This document shows positions 1 to 10,276 of a stretch of DNA of 64,000 nt, piece after piece. Under the pieces are notes generated by a model. The model had not been told where the DNA came from, searched no databases, and worked only from the letters and a program-made list of their open reading frames with translations. How positions within the stretch are numbered: the first letter of the stretch is position 1; every line of letters starts with the position of its first letter. The DNA is from Leucobacter sp. OLIS6 (GTDB lineage Bacteria > Actinomycetota > Actinomycetes > Actinomycetales > Microbacteriaceae), in the NCBI RefSeq assembly GCF_002752355.1, contig NZ_MRAV01000014.1, positions 310,001-374,000 on the forward strand, in the 5' to 3' direction. The translations under genes were made by a program, and so were the position numbers.

Positions 1-989
1 ATGCGGATCGCACCGCGCACAGCGAGATGCACGAACTCGGCGGGCAGCACCGACTTCGCGCTGCCGAGCAGGTTCGCCGCGAGCAGCGGAGGGAGGTGCG
101 GCGGAACGTCGTACTGCGCCACGATGGTTCCGCGGAAGAAGCGGCGCCGCCGCACGAGGCGACCGACGAGGACCGCCCCCGCGATGCCGCAGCCGAGCGC
201 GCCCAGGGCGAGGATCGCGGGGAACCGGTCCAGCCAGAAGTTCGGGACCCGCTGCGGGGGCTGCGTGACGGTGCCCGGATCCATGCCGATGGCGACGGTC
301 ACGCCCGAGCCGGGTGCGACCTCGGAGAGGCGCACGGTCGCAGCCGCCGCGGTTCCCGACGCGGGCGGCGAGTCGATGGTGCAGCGCGCCTTCGATCCCG
401 AGGGCCCGGAGTAGCAGGCGGCATCGCCCGTGAGGTGCTTCGCGAGGGCCGGAGCGAACTCCACGTCGAGGGAGAACGCATCGACGCGCTGCTTCCGTTC
501 AATGGGCAGCACGTCCCAATAGAACTCGTCGACCTTCGTCTTCGTCGCCGCGACGACCACGTCGCGGAGCGAATACGAGATGACGTAGGTCTGCCGCCCG
601 TGCACATAGGAATCGTCGCCGACCAGGATGCCGCGGAACCGGTCGGTGTCCTCGGTGGTGAACGGCACCGGCCGCCCGTCGCCGTCGGTCACCGAGATGT
701 CGGTCGGCGGCACGGGGGAGTCCTCGTAGGCGAGCGGCAGAGCGCGCACGAGTCCACGGTTCTGGTCGAAGTCCGGGAACACCGGTGTCAGGGTCTCGGT
801 GACGCGCGCGGTCGCGCGGCCGTCCGCATCGAGATCGAGCACGTACCGGGCGTCCCAGCTCTCGTACGAGAAGTCGTCGACCGAGGCCTGCGCCGGCGCG
901 GCGACTGAGAGCAGAGCGGCGGCGAGAGCGAATCCGCAGAGTGCGGCCGCCGCGAGCGTGCGGATGGGCGTGCGGGCGATCCGGGACAT
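1..989 (-). CDS. DUF2207 domain membrane protein (N-terminal part, cut by window edge)
   Basis: Reading the minus strand from the ATG at 989 gives an open frame that runs off the left end after about 329 codons. It starts with a signal peptide (hydrophobic residues about 10-33, Ala-x-Ala cut near 'APAQA'), then an extracellular domain of about 190 residues, a membrane helix near residues 235-255, an Arg-rich inner edge, and the stretch 'YDVPPHLPPLLAANLLG', which matches the post-helix segment of DUF2207 proteins. The family is membrane-anchored and of unknown function. The missing C-terminus normally carries further helices and a low-complexity Gly/Ser tail. It is divergent from the leu leader. 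Family assignment is by remembered pattern, so fairly but not fully sure. Confidence 0.8.
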   Translation of the reverse strand, partial: MSRIARTPIRTLAAAALCGFALAAALLSVAAPAQASVDDFSYESWDARYVLDLDADGRATARVTETLTPVFPDFDQNRGLVRALPLAYEDSPVPPTDISVTDGDGRPVPFTTEDTDRFRGILVGDDSYVHGRQTYVISYSLRDVVVAATKTKVDEFYWDVLPIERKQRVDAFSLDVEFAPALAKHLTGDAACYSGPSGSKARCTIDSPPASGTAAAATVRLSEVAPGSGVTVAIGMDPGTVTQPPQRVPNFWLDRFPAILALGALGCGIAGAVLVGRLVRRRRFFRGTIVAQYDVPPHLPPLLAANLLGSAKSVLPAEFVHLAVRGAIR

Positions 990-1031
990 GGGGCCAGCCT
1001 ACGGCCGGCCGGGTGGGGTGGGCGAGCCGTG

Positions 1032-1037
1032 TATAGT
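1032..1037 (+). promoter_or_regulatory. -10 box of the leuA leader promoter
   Basis: TATAGT stands 6 nt before the ATG of the short leader ORF, so transcription should begin at or next to that ATG and the leader would be translated from a leaderless mRNA. No good -35 hexamer is visible 16-18 nt upstream. Confidence 0.6.
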
Positions 1038-1043
1038 GACGGT

Positions 1044-1088
1044 ATGCGGTTCCGCTCGCTTCTTCTTAGCTGCCGCGACGAGTCCTAG
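1044..1088 (+). CDS. leuL: leu operon leader peptide (14 aa)
   Basis: The 14-codon ORF encodes MRFRSLLLSCRDES and ends at TAG 1086-1088. It holds three leucine codons in a row (1059-1067), all CTT, whereas the leuA reading frame downstream uses mainly CTG and CTC. Its 3' part overlaps the left arm of a terminator hairpin (1072-1112). This is the classic attenuator layout: a ribosome stalled at the Leu codons when charged tRNA-Leu is low would change the folding of the RNA downstream. Leader-peptide attenuation of leuA is known in actinobacteria. The role here is inferred from layout only. Confidence 0.7.
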   Translation: MRFRSLLLSCRDES

Positions 1089-1112
1089 TTCTCAGGCCTC
1101 CCTCGTCGCGGC
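1072..1112 (+). terminator. leuA attenuator hairpin
   Basis: A perfect 11-bp inverted repeat: GCCGCGACGAG at 1072-1082 and CTCGTCGCGGC at 1102-1112, with a 19-nt loop, followed by GTTTCGTGTT. The left arm lies inside the leader-peptide ORF. A competing pairing is possible between CTCGCTT over the Leu codons (1055-1061) and AAGCGAG at about 1139-1145, close to the leuA ribosome-binding site. The U-tract is weak, so the block could also act on translation. Confidence 0.65.
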
Positions 1113-1128
1113 GTTTCGTGTTGGCTGA

Positions 1129-2925
<1,797 letters not shown>

Positions 2926-2926
2926 T

Positions 2927-2942
2927 TCGAAGATATGTTCGC
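2927..2942. promoter_or_regulatory. LexA-type SOS box upstream of ruvA
   Basis: TCGAAGATATGTTCGC begins 2 nt after the leuA stop codon. The actinobacterial LexA box is close to TCGAAC-N4-GTTCGA; this copy differs at two of the twelve fixed positions. It lies about 55 nt before the ruvA start, and ruvAB belongs to the SOS regulon in many bacteria. A -10-like TAGGGT lies at 2984-2989, 6 nt before the ruvA GTG. Confidence 0.65.
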
Positions 2943-2995
2943 CTGCTGCGGCGTGGCCCCGGCGCGATGTCGGTGCCGCGCCGTAGGGTGACTGC

Positions 2996-3625
2996 GTGAT
3001 TGCTTCGATTCAGGGCCCCGTGCTCTCCGCGGGTGCGGGTTGGGTGGTTGTCGGCGTCGGTGGTCTCGGCCTGCGGGTCGAGGTGCCCTCAGGTCGGGCG
3101 GGTGCGAACGCACCCGGCGAGCAGCTCTCGCTCCACACCTCGCTGGTGGTGCGCGAGGACTCGCTGACCCTGTTCGGATTCGCGACCGCCGACGAGCTCG
3201 AAGTCTTCGGACAACTGCTCGCCGTTTCGGGCGTCGGGCCTCGCAGCGCGCTCGGTGTGCTCTCCGAGCTCACGCCGAGCGAGATCGCCGCCGCCGTGTT
3301 CGCTGAAGACGAGAAGCCGTTCAAGCGGGTCTCGGGCATCGGGCCCAAGACGGCGAAGCTCATCGCGGTGTCCCTCGCCGGCAAGCTGCGCCCCGAGGCC
3401 TTCGCCGCGCCGACCGAGGCACCCGCCGCGATCGATGCGGATCAGCTCGCGGCCGACGCGGTGCGAGCCGGCCTGATGGGTCTCGGCTGGGGCGAGTCCG
3501 ATGCCGAGCGTGCCGTCGACGACGCCCGCGCCGCGGGCGCGCCCGCTGACCAGGCCGGCCTGCTGCGCGCGGCCCTGGCGCTGCTGCAGGCGCCTCGCGC
3601 GCGGACCGGGAGCGCGGCGCGATGA
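2996..3625 (+). CDS. ruvA: Holliday junction branch migration protein RuvA
   Basis: RuvA tetramers hold the four-way junction while RuvB pumps DNA through it. The 209-residue protein opens with MIASIQGPV, typical of RuvA domain I. Helix-hairpin-helix motifs follow, seen as [13 protein letters not shown] (about 78-90) and [11 protein letters not shown] (about 109-119), and domain III, which contacts RuvB, is at the C-terminus. The GTG start has no clear Shine-Dalgarno but a -10-like TAGGGT 6 nt upstream, suggesting a leaderless mRNA. It overlaps ruvB by 4 nt. Unlike in most actinobacteria, ruvC does not precede it; leuA does. Confidence 0.96.
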   Translation: MIASIQGPVLSAGAGWVVVGVGGLGLRVEVPSGRAGANAPGEQLSLHTSLVVREDSLTLFGFATADELEVFGQLLAVSGVGPRSALGVLSELTPSEIAAAVFAEDEKPFKRVSGIGPKTAKLIAVSLAGKLRPEAFAAPTEAPAAIDADQLAADAVRAGLMGLGWGESDAERAVDDARAAGAPADQAGLLRAALALLQAPRARTGSAAR

Positions 3626-4620
3626 CGGGGGAGCTGTCGGCGCAGGCCACTCCGACCGAGCTGAGCTTCGAGGGTGCGCTGCGGCCGGGTTCGCTCGACG
3701 AGTTCGTCGGGCAGGCCAAGGTGCGCAAGCAGCTCCGGCTGCTGCTCGACGCGGCCACGATCCAGCAGCGCTCGCCCGATCACATCCTGCTCGCGGGTCC
3801 TCCGGGCCTCGGCAAGACCACGCTCTCGATGATCGTCGCGGCCGAGCTCGAGAAGCCGCTGCATCAGACCTCCGGGCCGGCCATCCAGCACGCCGGCGAT
3901 CTGGCGGCGGTGCTCTCGGCGCTCACCCCCGGCGAGGTGCTCTTCATCGACGAGATCCACCGCATGGCCCGCAGCGCCGAAGAGATGCTCTACCTCGCCA
4001 TGGAGGACTTCCGCATCGACATCATGGTCGGCAAGGGTGCCGGTGCGACGTCGATCCCGCTCGAGCTCGCCCCGTTTACCCTGGTCGGGGCGACCACCCG
4101 CGCGGGCCTGCTGCCGAACCCGCTGCGCGACCGCTTCGGGTTCACCGCGCACCTCGAGTTCTACGCCGACGACGAGCTCGCCGACGTCGTGCGCCGCGCC
4201 GCCCGGCTGCTCGACTTCGAGATCGCTCCCGACGGGATCGGCGAGATCTCGCGGCGCTCCCGCGGCACCCCGCGCATCGCCAACCGGCTGCTGCGGCGCG
4301 TGCGCGATTACTGCCTCGTCCACGGCACCCCGGGGGACACCGAGAGCGTGCATGCGGCGCTCCACCTCTACGACGTCGACGAGCAGGGTCTCGACCGGCT
4401 CGACCGCGAAGTGCTGCACGCGGTGGTCGAGCGCTTCGGCGGCGGGCCGGTCGGTCTGTCGACGCTCGCGGTCTCGGTCGGCGAAGAGGCCGAGACCATC
4501 GAGTCCGTGGTCGAACCGTTCCTCGTGCGGTCCGGCCTGCTGACCCGCACTCCGCGCGGACGCATGGCGACCCGGCGCGCATGGGAAGCCACAGGTATTC
4601 CCATGCCGGATGCCCTATAG
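3622..4620 (+). CDS. ruvB: Holliday junction branch migration ATPase RuvB
   Basis: The hexameric AAA+ motor of the RuvAB complex. The 332-residue product shows Walker A GPPGLGKT near residue 60, Walker B FIDEIHRM near 109, the sensor segment [12 protein letters not shown], the arginine-finger region LRDRFGF, and the C-terminal winged-helix domain ending [13 protein letters not shown]. The ATGA overlap with ruvA implies translational coupling. Length and motifs are standard. Confidence 0.98.
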   Translation: MTGELSAQATPTELSFEGALRPGSLDEFVGQAKVRKQLRLLLDAATIQQRSPDHILLAGPPGLGKTTLSMIVAAELEKPLHQTSGPAIQHAGDLAAVLSALTPGEVLFIDEIHRMARSAEEMLYLAMEDFRIDIMVGKGAGATSIPLELAPFTLVGATTRAGLLPNPLRDRFGFTAHLEFYADDELADVVRRAARLLDFEIAPDGIGEISRRSRGTPRIANRLLRRVRDYCLVHGTPGDTESVHAALHLYDVDEQGLDRLDREVLHAVVERFGGGPVGLSTLAVSVGEEAETIESVVEPFLVRSGLLTRTPRGRMATRRAWEATGIPMPDAL

Positions 4621-4677
4621 TCGTTCCATATGTGCGCATTCGGCGCACCCCTGTGTTCCCGCTCTGAAAGGCCAGTT

Positions 4678-5130
4678 GTGGACCCGATTACGATCGTCAT
4701 GTTCGCACTCATCGCAGTGCTCGTCATCTTCATGTTCCGCAACGGCAAGAAGCGGCAGAAGGCGATGCAGGAGCTGCAGGACGGCCTGCGTCCGGGTGCC
4801 GAGGTGATGCTCCAGTCGGGTATCTACGGCACCATCGAGTCGGTCGACGCCGAAGAGAACCGCGTGACCGTGCACAGCGGCACCTCCTCGTTCGTCGTCC
4901 ACCGCAACGCGGTGGGCCAGATCATCGCCCCGGCCGAGACGGTCGTCGAGCCCGCAGCCGACATCGCCCCGGACGACGATCCCGAGTTCGGCGAGCGGGT
5001 CGCCGGGGACACGGCCGCTCAGGCCCCGACTCAGAGCGACGCCCCCGAGGCGCCGGCCGCGGAGGCCGCCGCCGACGAGGCCGCCCCGAGCACCGACGGC
5101 GACGCCAAGCCGTCGAGCGACAAGGCGTAA
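4678..5130 (+). CDS. yajC: preprotein translocase subunit YajC
   Basis: A small single-helix membrane protein that associates with SecDF. The GTG at 4678 is preferred over the upstream in-frame ATG at 4630 because GAAAGG stands 6 nt before it and the product MDPITIVMFALIAVL then begins at once with the membrane helix (about residues 4-20). The YajC domain covers about 22-80 (RPGAEVMLQSGIYGTI). The last 65 residues are an Ala/Glu/Asp-rich tail, longer than in proteobacterial YajC but common in actinobacteria. It is followed by secD after a hairpin. Confidence 0.92.
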   Translation: MDPITIVMFALIAVLVIFMFRNGKKRQKAMQELQDGLRPGAEVMLQSGIYGTIESVDAEENRVTVHSGTSSFVVHRNAVGQIIAPAETVVEPAADIAPDDDPEFGERVAGDTAAQAPTQSDAPEAPAAEAAADEAAPSTDGDAKPSSDKA

Positions 5131-5146
5131 CCGCCGCAATCAGCTC

Positions 5147-5173
5147 CGGCTCCCCGGCCTCGCCGGGGAGCCG
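5147..5173 (+). terminator. 12-bp hairpin between yajC and secD
   Basis: A perfect 12-bp stem (5147-5158 with 5162-5173) and a 3-nt loop, followed by a C/T-rich run without a pure T-tract. It could end part of the yajC transcripts or protect a processed 3' end. The secDF genes continue in the same direction, so full termination is not implied. Confidence 0.5.
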
Positions 5174-5205
5174 CCCGTCTTCCCGTCAGAGAAAGTAGTC
5201 CTTCC

Positions 5206-6978
5206 GTGGCTTCTCCCCCCGCGGTGCGCAAAGCCCGTCGCTCCCTCACGTTCCTCGTTGTCATCATCGTCGGGCTCGCCGGCCTCCTCGCCTTCGGGGT
5301 GGCCAGGGGTGAGGCGACCTGGATGCCGAAGCTCGCCCTCGACCTGCAGGGCGGTACGCAGGTGCTGCTCGCGCCGAAGCAGACGAGCGGGCAGACCGTG
5401 ACGGGGGAGCAGCTGCAGCAGGCGGTCTCCATCATCCGCCAGCGCGTCGATGCCTCGGGCGTCTCCGAGGCCGAGATCACCACCCAGGGCAACCAGAACA
5501 TCTCGGTGTCGATCCCGGGCAAGGCCGACGAAGCGACGCTGCAGCGCATCGAGGCGTCTGCGAAGCTCGACTTCCGCCCGGTGCTCGCAGAGGGATCCGG
5601 CAAGATCCAGATGCCCACCGATGCCGCGCAGAAGGCCGAGGCCGAGAAGGCGTTGGCCGCGCAGAAGCAGGCCGCGAAGGACGCCGAGGCCAAGGGCGAG
5701 CTGTACCCCAAGACCCTGCCCAAGGGTGCCGGAGACAAGGAATGGCTGACCGCCGGGCTGCAGGCGCAGTTCGCGGCGTTCGAGTGCACCGCGGACTCCG
5801 CGACCGCGGCCGCATCGGCGCCCGCGGATCGCCCGCTGATCACCTGCGACAACACCGGCACGGTCAAGTACATCCTCGGCCCGGTCGAGATGGGCGGCGA
5901 GGTCATCTCCGACGCCGTCGCGCAGCCCGAGACCACCCAGACCGGCGCCACCACGGGCGGCTGGGCCGTGCAGATGACCTTCGATAAGAAGGGCACCAAG
6001 ACCTTCGGCGACATCAGCACTCGGCTCTACGGCGCGCAGCCGCCGTTCAACCAGTTCGCGTTCGTGCTCGACGGCAGCGTGCTGTCGGCACCGACCATGA
6101 ACGGTCAGATCCTCAACGGCAAGCCGTCGATCACCGGCGGGTTCACGCAGGAGTCCGCGAAGGCGCTCGCCGACCAGCTGAAGTTCGGCGCGCTGCCCAT
6201 CAGCTTCACCGTGCAGAGCCAGGAGGACATCTCGGCGACGCTCGGCACCAACCAGCTGCAGGCCGGCCTGCTCGCCGGCCTCATCGGCCTGATCCTCGTC
6301 GTCGTCTACTCACTGTTCCAGTACCGGGCGCTCAGCACGCTGACGGTCGCGTCGCTGGCCATCGCGGCGCTGTTGACCTACCTGCTGCTCGCAGTGCTGT
6401 CGTGGCGCCAGGGGTACCGATTGTCGCTCGCGGGCGTCGCGGGCATCATCGTGGCCATCGGCATCACGGCCGACTCCTTCATCGTCTACTTCGAGCGCAT
6501 CCGTGACGCGCTGCGCGACGGGCTCAGCCTCGAGCAGTCGGTCGAGCGCGGCTGGAAGCAGGCGCTCCGCACGATCCTGGCCTCCGACGGCATCAACTTC
6601 CTCGCCGCCGCGATCCTGTTCATCCTGGCGATCGGCAACGTGCGCGGCTTCGCCTTCACGCTGGGCCTCACGACGCTCGTCGATATCCTCGTGGTCGCGC
6701 TGTTCACGCACCCGATGATGGCGTTCGTCAGCCGCATGCGGTTCTTCAACGAGGGCCACGCGTTCTCCGGCCTCGACCCGCGCCGCCTCGGCGCGGTGTA
6801 CCGCGGGCGCGTGCAGTTCCGCGAGCCCGCCGTGGCGTCCCACGGCAAGGCGAAGAAGAACGCCGGCAGCCGGAAGGAAGCCGAGCGCCGACAGACGATC
6901 GCCGAACGCAAGGCCGCGGAAGCCGCGGGCACCCACGACGCCGCGAGCGTCGCCGACACCACCGGTAAGGAGAGCTGA
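5206..6978 (+). CDS. secD: protein translocase subunit SecD
   Basis: SecD and SecF use the proton-motive force to pull exported proteins through SecYEG. The 590-residue protein has TM1 at about 9-29, a large extracytoplasmic domain beginning LALDLQGGTQVLL (the conserved D1 motif), a charged Ala/Lys-rich insertion at about 140-175, and five more helices at about 353-525. The basic C-terminal tail of about 60 residues is cytoplasmic. The GTG start at 5206 is preceded by GAGAAAG. secF follows after 2 nt. Confidence 0.96.
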   Translation: MASPPAVRKARRSLTFLVVIIVGLAGLLAFGVARGEATWMPKLALDLQGGTQVLLAPKQTSGQTVTGEQLQQAVSIIRQRVDASGVSEAEITTQGNQNISVSIPGKADEATLQRIEASAKLDFRPVLAEGSGKIQMPTDAAQKAEAEKALAAQKQAAKDAEAKGELYPKTLPKGAGDKEWLTAGLQAQFAAFECTADSATAAASAPADRPLITCDNTGTVKYILGPVEMGGEVISDAVAQPETTQTGATTGGWAVQMTFDKKGTKTFGDISTRLYGAQPPFNQFAFVLDGSVLSAPTMNGQILNGKPSITGGFTQESAKALADQLKFGALPISFTVQSQEDISATLGTNQLQAGLLAGLIGLILVVVYSLFQYRALSTLTVASLAIAALLTYLLLAVLSWRQGYRLSLAGVAGIIVAIGITADSFIVYFERIRDALRDGLSLEQSVERGWKQALRTILASDGINFLAAAILFILAIGNVRGFAFTLGLTTLVDILVVALFTHPMMAFVSRMRFFNEGHAFSGLDPRRLGAVYRGRVQFREPAVASHGKAKKNAGSRKEAERRQTIAERKAAEAAGTHDAASVADTTGKES

Positions 6979-6980
6979 CC

Positions 6981-7991
6981 ATGGCTCGCTCATTCTCCGA
7001 ATTCGGCAACGCCCTCTACACCGGTGAGAAGTCGATCAACTTCATCGGCCGGTGGAAGACCTGGTTCCTGGTCGCGGCGGTCATGATCCTCATCTCGATC
7101 GCCGGGCCGCTGCTGCGCGGTGGATTCACCTTCGGCATCGAGTTCACCGGTGGCAGCCAGTTCCAGGTGCACATCGCCGAGGGGCAGAAGCGCGATCAGG
7201 CGCTCGCCACGAAGGCCGTCGACGAGGTGCTGCCGGGCTCCGCGCCCCGCGTCTCGCTCGTCGGGCAGACCGACATCCGCGTGCAGACCGAGCAGCTGAA
7301 GGACGCCGAGGCGCAGGAGATCCGCAAGGCGCTGGCCGATGCCTACCAGGTCGACGAGTCCGAGGTGACCTCGTCCTACATCGGTGCGCTCTGGGGGCAG
7401 GACATCACGCGCCAGGCGGTGATCGCGCTCGGGGTGTTCATCCTCTTCGCGGCACTGGTCATGGCGATCTATTTCCGCACCTGGAAGATGTCGCTCGCAG
7501 CGCTCATCGCGCTGTTCCACGACCTCATCATCACGGCGGGCGTCTACGGCCTCACCGGCTTCGAGATCACTCCGGCAGCCATGATCGGCTTCCTGACGAT
7601 CCTCGGCTACTCGCTCTACGACACCGTCGTGGTCTTCGACAAGATCCGCGAGAACACCGCACCGGGCGAGCTCACCGAGCGTCGCACCTTCGGGCAGGCG
7701 GTCAACCTCGCCGTGAACCAGACGCTCGTGCGCTCGATCAACACGTCCGTCGTGGCGCTGCTGCCGGTCGCTTCGATCCTGTTCATCGGCGCGTTCGTGC
7801 TGGGGGCCGGAACCCTTCGCGACATCGCGCTCGCGCTGTTCATCGGAATTCTCGTGGGTGCCTACTCGACGATCTTCATCGCGGCGCCGACGTACGCGCT
7901 GCTGCGTCGGGGCGAGCCCGCGATCAAGAAGCACGATCAGAAGGCGGAGCAGCTCCAGGCCGATTCGGAGCCCGAGCCCAGCGTGGTGTAG
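6981..7991 (+). CDS. secF: protein translocase subunit SecF
   Basis: Partner of SecD. The 336-residue protein has TM1 at about 24-44, the extracytoplasmic motif FGIEFTGGSQFQV near residue 50, and five helices between about 135 and 310, including the conserved GFLTILGYSLYDTVVVFDKIREN region. The start follows the secD stop after 2 nt, with GGAGAG as ribosome-binding site inside the end of secD. SecD and SecF are separate genes here. Confidence 0.97.
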   Translation: MARSFSEFGNALYTGEKSINFIGRWKTWFLVAAVMILISIAGPLLRGGFTFGIEFTGGSQFQVHIAEGQKRDQALATKAVDEVLPGSAPRVSLVGQTDIRVQTEQLKDAEAQEIRKALADAYQVDESEVTSSYIGALWGQDITRQAVIALGVFILFAALVMAIYFRTWKMSLAALIALFHDLIITAGVYGLTGFEITPAAMIGFLTILGYSLYDTVVVFDKIRENTAPGELTERRTFGQAVNLAVNQTLVRSINTSVVALLPVASILFIGAFVLGAGTLRDIALALFIGILVGAYSTIFIAAPTYALLRRGEPAIKKHDQKAEQLQADSEPEPSVV

Positions 7992-8023
7992 CGTTCAACC
8001 ATCTCAGCGACGGGAGGGTTCGC

Positions 8024-10276
8024 ATGGCGGCTAGTGATCCGGGAACCGTTTCTGCGAGTTCCCTGCGGCGGCTCGTGCCGCGCATCTTCTCGCGCGCGAG
8101 TTCCCCCGGAGCGGTCGACCAACTGGTCCGCACCGTCCGGGGGAACGCGCCCAAGGCCGACCTGTCGGTCATCGAGCGGGCCTACACCGTCGCCGAGCGG
8201 GCCCATCGCGGCCAGAAGCGGCGAAGCGGCGAGCCGTACATCACGCACCCCATCGCGGTCGCGCAGATCCTCGCCGACCTGGGGGTCGCACCGGTCGTGA
8301 TCGCGGCGGCGCTGCTGCACGACACGGTGGAGGACACCGACTACACGCTGGAGCAGCTCACCGACGACTTCGGCGAAGAGATCGCCATGCTCGTCGACGG
8401 CGTGACGAAGCTCGACAAGGTGAAGTACGGCGACTCCGCCCAGGCCGAGACCGTCCGCAAGATGGTCGTCGCGATGTCGAAGGACATCCGGGTGCTCGTC
8501 ATCAAGCTCGCCGACCGCCTGCACAACGCGCGGACCTGGGGCTTCGTGCCCGGCGACTCCGCGAAGCGCAAAGCGCAGGAGACGCTCGAGATCTACGCGC
8601 CGCTCGCGCACCGCCTCGGCATCCAGTCGATCAAGACGGAGCTCGAGGATCTCTCGTTCGCGGTGCTCAAGCCGAAGCTCTACGCCGAGATCCAGAACCT
8701 CGTCACCCAGCGCAACCCCAAGCGGGAAGAACTCGTGGGCGACGTCATCAGTTCGATCGAATCCGATCTGCGGGACTCCAAGATCCGGGGCGAGGTCACC
8801 GGCCGGCCCAAGGAGCTCTATTCGATCTACCAGAAGATGATCGTGCGCGGGCGCGACTTCGACGACATCTACGACCTCGTCGGGATCCGCGTGCTCGTGA
8901 GCTCGATCCGCGACTGCTATGCGGTGCTCGGCGCAGTGCATGCGCGTTGGACCCCGATCCCCGGCCGGTTCAAGGACTACATCGCGACGCCGAAGTTCAA
9001 TCTCTACCAGTCGCTGCACACCACGGTCATCGGTCCGGACGGCCGTGCCGTCGAGATCCAGATCCGCACCTTCGAAATGCACCAGCGCGCCGAGTACGGC
9101 GTCGCCGCGCACTGGAAGTACAAGCAGCAGGGCGGACAGGCGCAGGGGCAGAGCTCCGCCGATATGGCCTGGCTGGCGCACATCTCCGACTGGCAGGCCG
9201 AGACCGAGGACCCGAGCGAGTTCCTCGATGCGCTCCGCTACGAGATCGGCGCCAAAGAGGTCTACGTCTTCACCCCCAAGGGGCGCGTCATCGGTCTTCC
9301 GGACGGCGGAACCACAGTCGACTTCGCCTACGCCGTGCACACCGAGGTGGGGCACCGCACCATGGGCGCCCGGGTCAACGGCCGCCTCGTGCCGCTCGAG
9401 ACCGAACTGCACAACGGCGACGTCGTCGAAGTCTTCACCTCGAAGGATCCCGACGCCGGGCCGAACCAGAGCTGGCTGAGCTTCGTCAAGAGCAAGCGGG
9501 CTCAGAACAAGATCCGGCAGTGGTTCACCAAGGAGCGCCGGGACGAGGCGGTCGAGCAGGGCAAGGAAGACATCACCAAGGCGCTGCGCAAGCAGAACCT
9601 GCCCCTGCACCAGATCATGAACTCGGAGGCGATCCAGCAGGTCGCCCTGCAGCTGCGTTACGTCGATGTCACGGGGCTCTTCGCGGCGGTCGGCGAGGGG
9701 CACGTCTCGGCCCAGTCGGTGATCGAGAAGGTGACCGCACTGGTCACGGCCGACGAGGCCACCGTCGAAGCCGTCGAGACCGCCCGGCCGGGACTCGGTG
9801 CGCGGCGAGCGGGGAAACCCGACGCGAACAGCGGAGTCGTGGTCAAGGGCGCATCCGATGTGCTGGTGAAGCTCGCCAAGTGCTGCACGCCGGTCCCCGG
9901 CGACGAGATCCGCGGATTCATCACCAAGGGGCAGGGCATCTCGGTGCACCGCACCGACTGCCGCAACTTCCTCGCGCTCGCCCACCAGGAGGAGCGCCTC
10001 GTCGACGTCGAGTGGGCACCGACAGCCAAGAGCGTGTTCCTGGTGCAGATCCAGGTGGAGGCGCTCGACCGCTCAGGCCTGCTCTCGGACGTGACCCGTG
10101 CGCTCTCCGAGCACCACGTCAACATCCTCTCGGCTTCGGTGCAGACCTCGAGCTCGCGGCTGGCGCTGAGCCGCTTCGTCTTCGAGATGGCGAACACGAC
10201 CCACCTGGAGCACGTGCTCAACGCGGTGCGTCGGATCGAGGGCGTCTACGACGCCTACCGGGTGAGCGGCGGCTGA
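8024..10276 (+). CDS. rel: bifunctional (p)ppGpp synthetase/hydrolase Rel
   Basis: Makes and degrades the alarmone (p)ppGpp in the stringent response. The ATG at 8024, with GGGAGG 6 nt upstream, gives 750 residues. The HD hydrolase domain is intact (ALLHDTVEDTD near residue 96). The synthetase domain carries RFKD before YIATPKFNLYQSLHT, the motif type of bifunctional enzymes. TGS (about 400-460), a zinc-finger region with KCCTPVPGDEI, and a C-terminal ACT domain follow. It is the sole long RSH protein seen in the window and closes the ruvA-rel run. Its 3' end overlaps the convergent gene at 10255-10818 by 22 nt. Confidence 0.97.
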   Translation: MAASDPGTVSASSLRRLVPRIFSRASSPGAVDQLVRTVRGNAPKADLSVIERAYTVAERAHRGQKRRSGEPYITHPIAVAQILADLGVAPVVIAAALLHDTVEDTDYTLEQLTDDFGEEIAMLVDGVTKLDKVKYGDSAQAETVRKMVVAMSKDIRVLVIKLADRLHNARTWGFVPGDSAKRKAQETLEIYAPLAHRLGIQSIKTELEDLSFAVLKPKLYAEIQNLVTQRNPKREELVGDVISSIESDLRDSKIRGEVTGRPKELYSIYQKMIVRGRDFDDIYDLVGIRVLVSSIRDCYAVLGAVHARWTPIPGRFKDYIATPKFNLYQSLHTTVIGPDGRAVEIQIRTFEMHQRAEYGVAAHWKYKQQGGQAQGQSSADMAWLAHISDWQAETEDPSEFLDALRYEIGAKEVYVFTPKGRVIGLPDGGTTVDFAYAVHTEVGHRTMGARVNGRLVPLETELHNGDVVEVFTSKDPDAGPNQSWLSFVKSKRAQNKIRQWFTKERRDEAVEQGKEDITKALRKQNLPLHQIMNSEAIQQVALQLRYVDVTGLFAAVGEGHVSAQSVIEKVTALVTADEATVEAVETARPGLGARRAGKPDANSGVVVKGASDVLVKLAKCCTPVPGDEIRGFITKGQGISVHRTDCRNFLALAHQEERLVDVEWAPTAKSVFLVQIQVEALDRSGLLSDVTRALSEHHVNILSASVQTSSSRLALSRFVFEMANTTHLEHVLNAVRRIEGVYDAYRVSGG

